Assembly: GCF_041146795.1 (NCBI RefSeq)
Contig: NC_135177.1
Span: forward strand, 25,982,060 to 26,046,059
DNA: 64,000 nucleotides
Direction of reading: 5' to 3'
Origin: Maylandia zebra
Taxonomy: Eukaryota; Chordata; Actinopteri; Cichliformes; Cichlidae
The position numbers and the translations under genes were made by a program. Shown here piece by piece: positions 62,272 through 64,000 of the stretch (its first letter is position 1; the number at the start of each line of letters is the position of its first letter). The notes beneath the pieces were generated by a model, which saw only the letters and a program-made list of their open reading frames with translations, had not been told where the DNA came from and made no database searches.

Positions 62272-63907
62272 ATGGCGACAGCAAGAACCGCAAACCCAGC
62301 ACCAATGGCTGGATTGAACAAACCAGCAAATGGGCAGCTCAGGGGACAGACCAAGACAGGTGGACAACAGTCTGAACTCCTGTCAAATGTCCAACATCCC
62401 AGTGCCCATAAAAGGACCAGCATACCTCAGAGCAGTGGAGGCATCAAGTAAGATACTTGCTTTAGTAATGTTTCTCTTCTACTTTGAAAACAGAAAAGTG
62501 TCGTTTTTTCCTCACGTAATCATTTTTTGCAGCTTGACAGCTTGTGCTTTAGAGAAAACCTGCATGAGAACCCCATGGGAAAGTTCAGGACTTCTCACCA
62601 AATCTTCTAAACAGTCAAAGCCTTTTTTAAATCCCTGCTATCAGCTCTAATTACCATTACACCTGTCCTGACATGACTTAATAATTTAAGGTTTAACAGT
62701 AAGATGTTTTTGCTGTTGTCAGCACTTAGTACTTTGTTTGGAAGTTCATGAATTACAGAATTGTTAATTTTGTGAAGATCATGTACTTCACATTTGGTTT
62801 GTGTGCATATGTGACAATTTTAGAACATCATCAGCATTCACACCAGGGCTAGCTTGGGTGTTAAAAGCAAGATCCAAAATAAATTAACCAAAAGAAGTAG
62901 ATTTGCATTTAACACTTATTTAGATGTTTGCCCACTTACCAAACAGGGACATGCATACAGGTCGAGGGCAAGTATCTGCCTACCCAAAGGAATATAATTT
63001 GAAATTGTTTTTAGTTCTTCTTAACCAGTGGGCATCAAAAATAACCCTGGTTTCCAGAGTGCAGTTTTAAAGGCGTCAGCATGCTCTCTGTGCTCTTCAA
63101 TATTATGGCCAGCAGCAGAACTGCTTTAGAATACAATAGGTTATTGTCATTGTACATGTAAATTTTAAAAAACAAAACAAACTAGACTAGTAATACACAT
63201 ATGCACAAGTGAAAGTTATTCTTTATATCTGGCTAATTTCTGCCATCTAGTTGAAACAATGAGTACTTCTAATAATTGGTTAGTCCATTGTGTGGGTCTT
63301 AGAAGTTATAATATTAGCCTTGCATACATTAGTTTTAGTATTGCTGTGCTGCTTTGAAGTTGCTTTCACCAATGCTCGCCATAGAAATTACTACATTAAG
63401 CTGTTGTGTATTTTTAGTATATTAGGTCTTCATCTTTCCAAGTTGAGCCAAATCACACTGCTTAAAGCCCTTTTCCCTCTCTGAAGATTATGAAATAAAG
63501 AACTAAATGTTGCAGTGCTTATTTTAACATTTTGTTTTCTTTTTTCACTTGATATGGTCTGGGTCTTCCCTACAAAAATTGTACTCCTGATTACGACTAG
63601 GTTTGGTGATGACTGGAAGAAATGCCTGGAGCTTCCTCCAAAAGATACCAGGGTGAAAACTTCGGTAGGTGACTGCCATTAGACGCAAGTATAGTTATAC
63701 ATGCTTACTTAGACTCAGTCCATGCTGCCATCTAGTGCTGTAATCCTCAACCTCTGGATCGTTTTAAACAGTAAACTAAAATGATTGAGTTGTGTTCTCC
63801 AGGATGTGACATCCACCAAGGGAAATGAATTTGAAGACTACTGCTTAAAGCGAGAACTGCTTATGGGAATCTTTGAAATGGGATGGGAGAAACCTTCCCC
63901 TGTCCAG
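62272..63907 (+). CDS. ddx6: DEAD-box RNA helicase DDX6/Dhh1, N-terminal part (continues past window)
   Basis: Three coding exons are visible: 62272-62447, 63601-63664 and 63803-63907, ending at a GTAAAT donor. The protein starts [20 protein letters not shown], comparable to the human start, then has a Gln/Ser-rich spacer and [14 protein letters not shown]. The next exon encodes [20 protein letters not shown] and [14 protein letters not shown], which is the Q motif that recognises ATP adenine. DDX6 acts in cytoplasmic P-bodies in mRNA decapping and miRNA-mediated repression, with partners such as PATL1, EDC3 and CNOT1. The catalytic DEAD and HRIGR motifs lie beyond the window. The exon is almost identical to the mammalian protein in this stretch, reflecting strong constraint. 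Confidence 0.95.
62448..63600. other. ddx6 intron 2
   Basis: No exon, repeat or transposon end recognised. Confidence 0.6.
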
Positions 63908-64000
63908 GTAAATAAAGTAGCCAGAACTCTGGTTCCTGTTTCTGGTGTTAATTTAGATGTATAAATAGTTGCACCCTTTAACAGAATCCCATTACCCCCA

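Overview
This is a stretch of a teleost fish genome, most likely a spiny-rayed (percomorph) species. The evidence is genes with short GT-AG introns, fish-type trypsins, the Rex3 RTE retrotransposon, hAT, Tc1 and piggyBac relics, tRNA-derived SINEs and many microsatellites. Nothing bacterial or viral and no CRISPR array is present. All gene models were assembled by hand from splice sites, reading phase and remembered family similarity; no alignment or database search was run.

Left third (1-19.4 kb) is a trypsin cluster invaded by transposons. It holds the last exon of one trypsin gene (103-150), a complete six-exon trypsin (8811-10569, +), a complete five-exon divergent trypsin (15975-17378, -) and a broken trypsin pseudogene (18679-19380, +). 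Between the first two lies a nest of elements: a Rex3 copy (+) split by a hAT transposon (1855-7272, 8-bp target-site duplication), which itself received a full-length Rex3 (2027-5400, -, 12-bp duplication) and contains a Tc1 relic. A second nest (12617-14980) looks like a solo LTR that took in a SINE-like retroposon and then, or earlier, a hAT element, each with its own target-site duplication.

Middle (20.5-36.8 kb, -) is a Cbl-family E3 ubiquitin ligase, best read as cblc: an N-terminal tyrosine-kinase-binding module (4H, EF-hand, SH2), linker tyrosines, RING finger, acidic segment and a proline-rich SH3-binding tail. Its introns hold a TTAA-flanked piggyBac-like element with an internal tandem duplication. 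Part of a SINE-bearing unit at 21.4-22.0 kb is repeated in inverted orientation at 32.1-32.6 kb.

Right part holds bcl3 (43844-58847, +, nine coding exons, seven ankyrin repeats) and the start of ddx6 (62272 onward, +), which runs off the window. cblc and bcl3 are divergent neighbours; bcl3 and ddx6 are in the same direction. From general knowledge, BCL3 and CBLC are neighbours on human 19q13, while DDX6 lies near CBL on 11q23, so the window mixes two human syntenic blocks.

Functionally the window is a digestive protease cluster, a receptor-tyrosine-kinase ubiquitin ligase, a nuclear NF-kB co-regulator and an mRNA-decay RNA helicase. They do not form one pathway. I did not find a convincing previously undescribed biological system; the most informative signals are the dated, nested transposon insertions, an extra intron in one trypsin lineage, and a shared 3' tail between a SINE-like repeat and Rex3.
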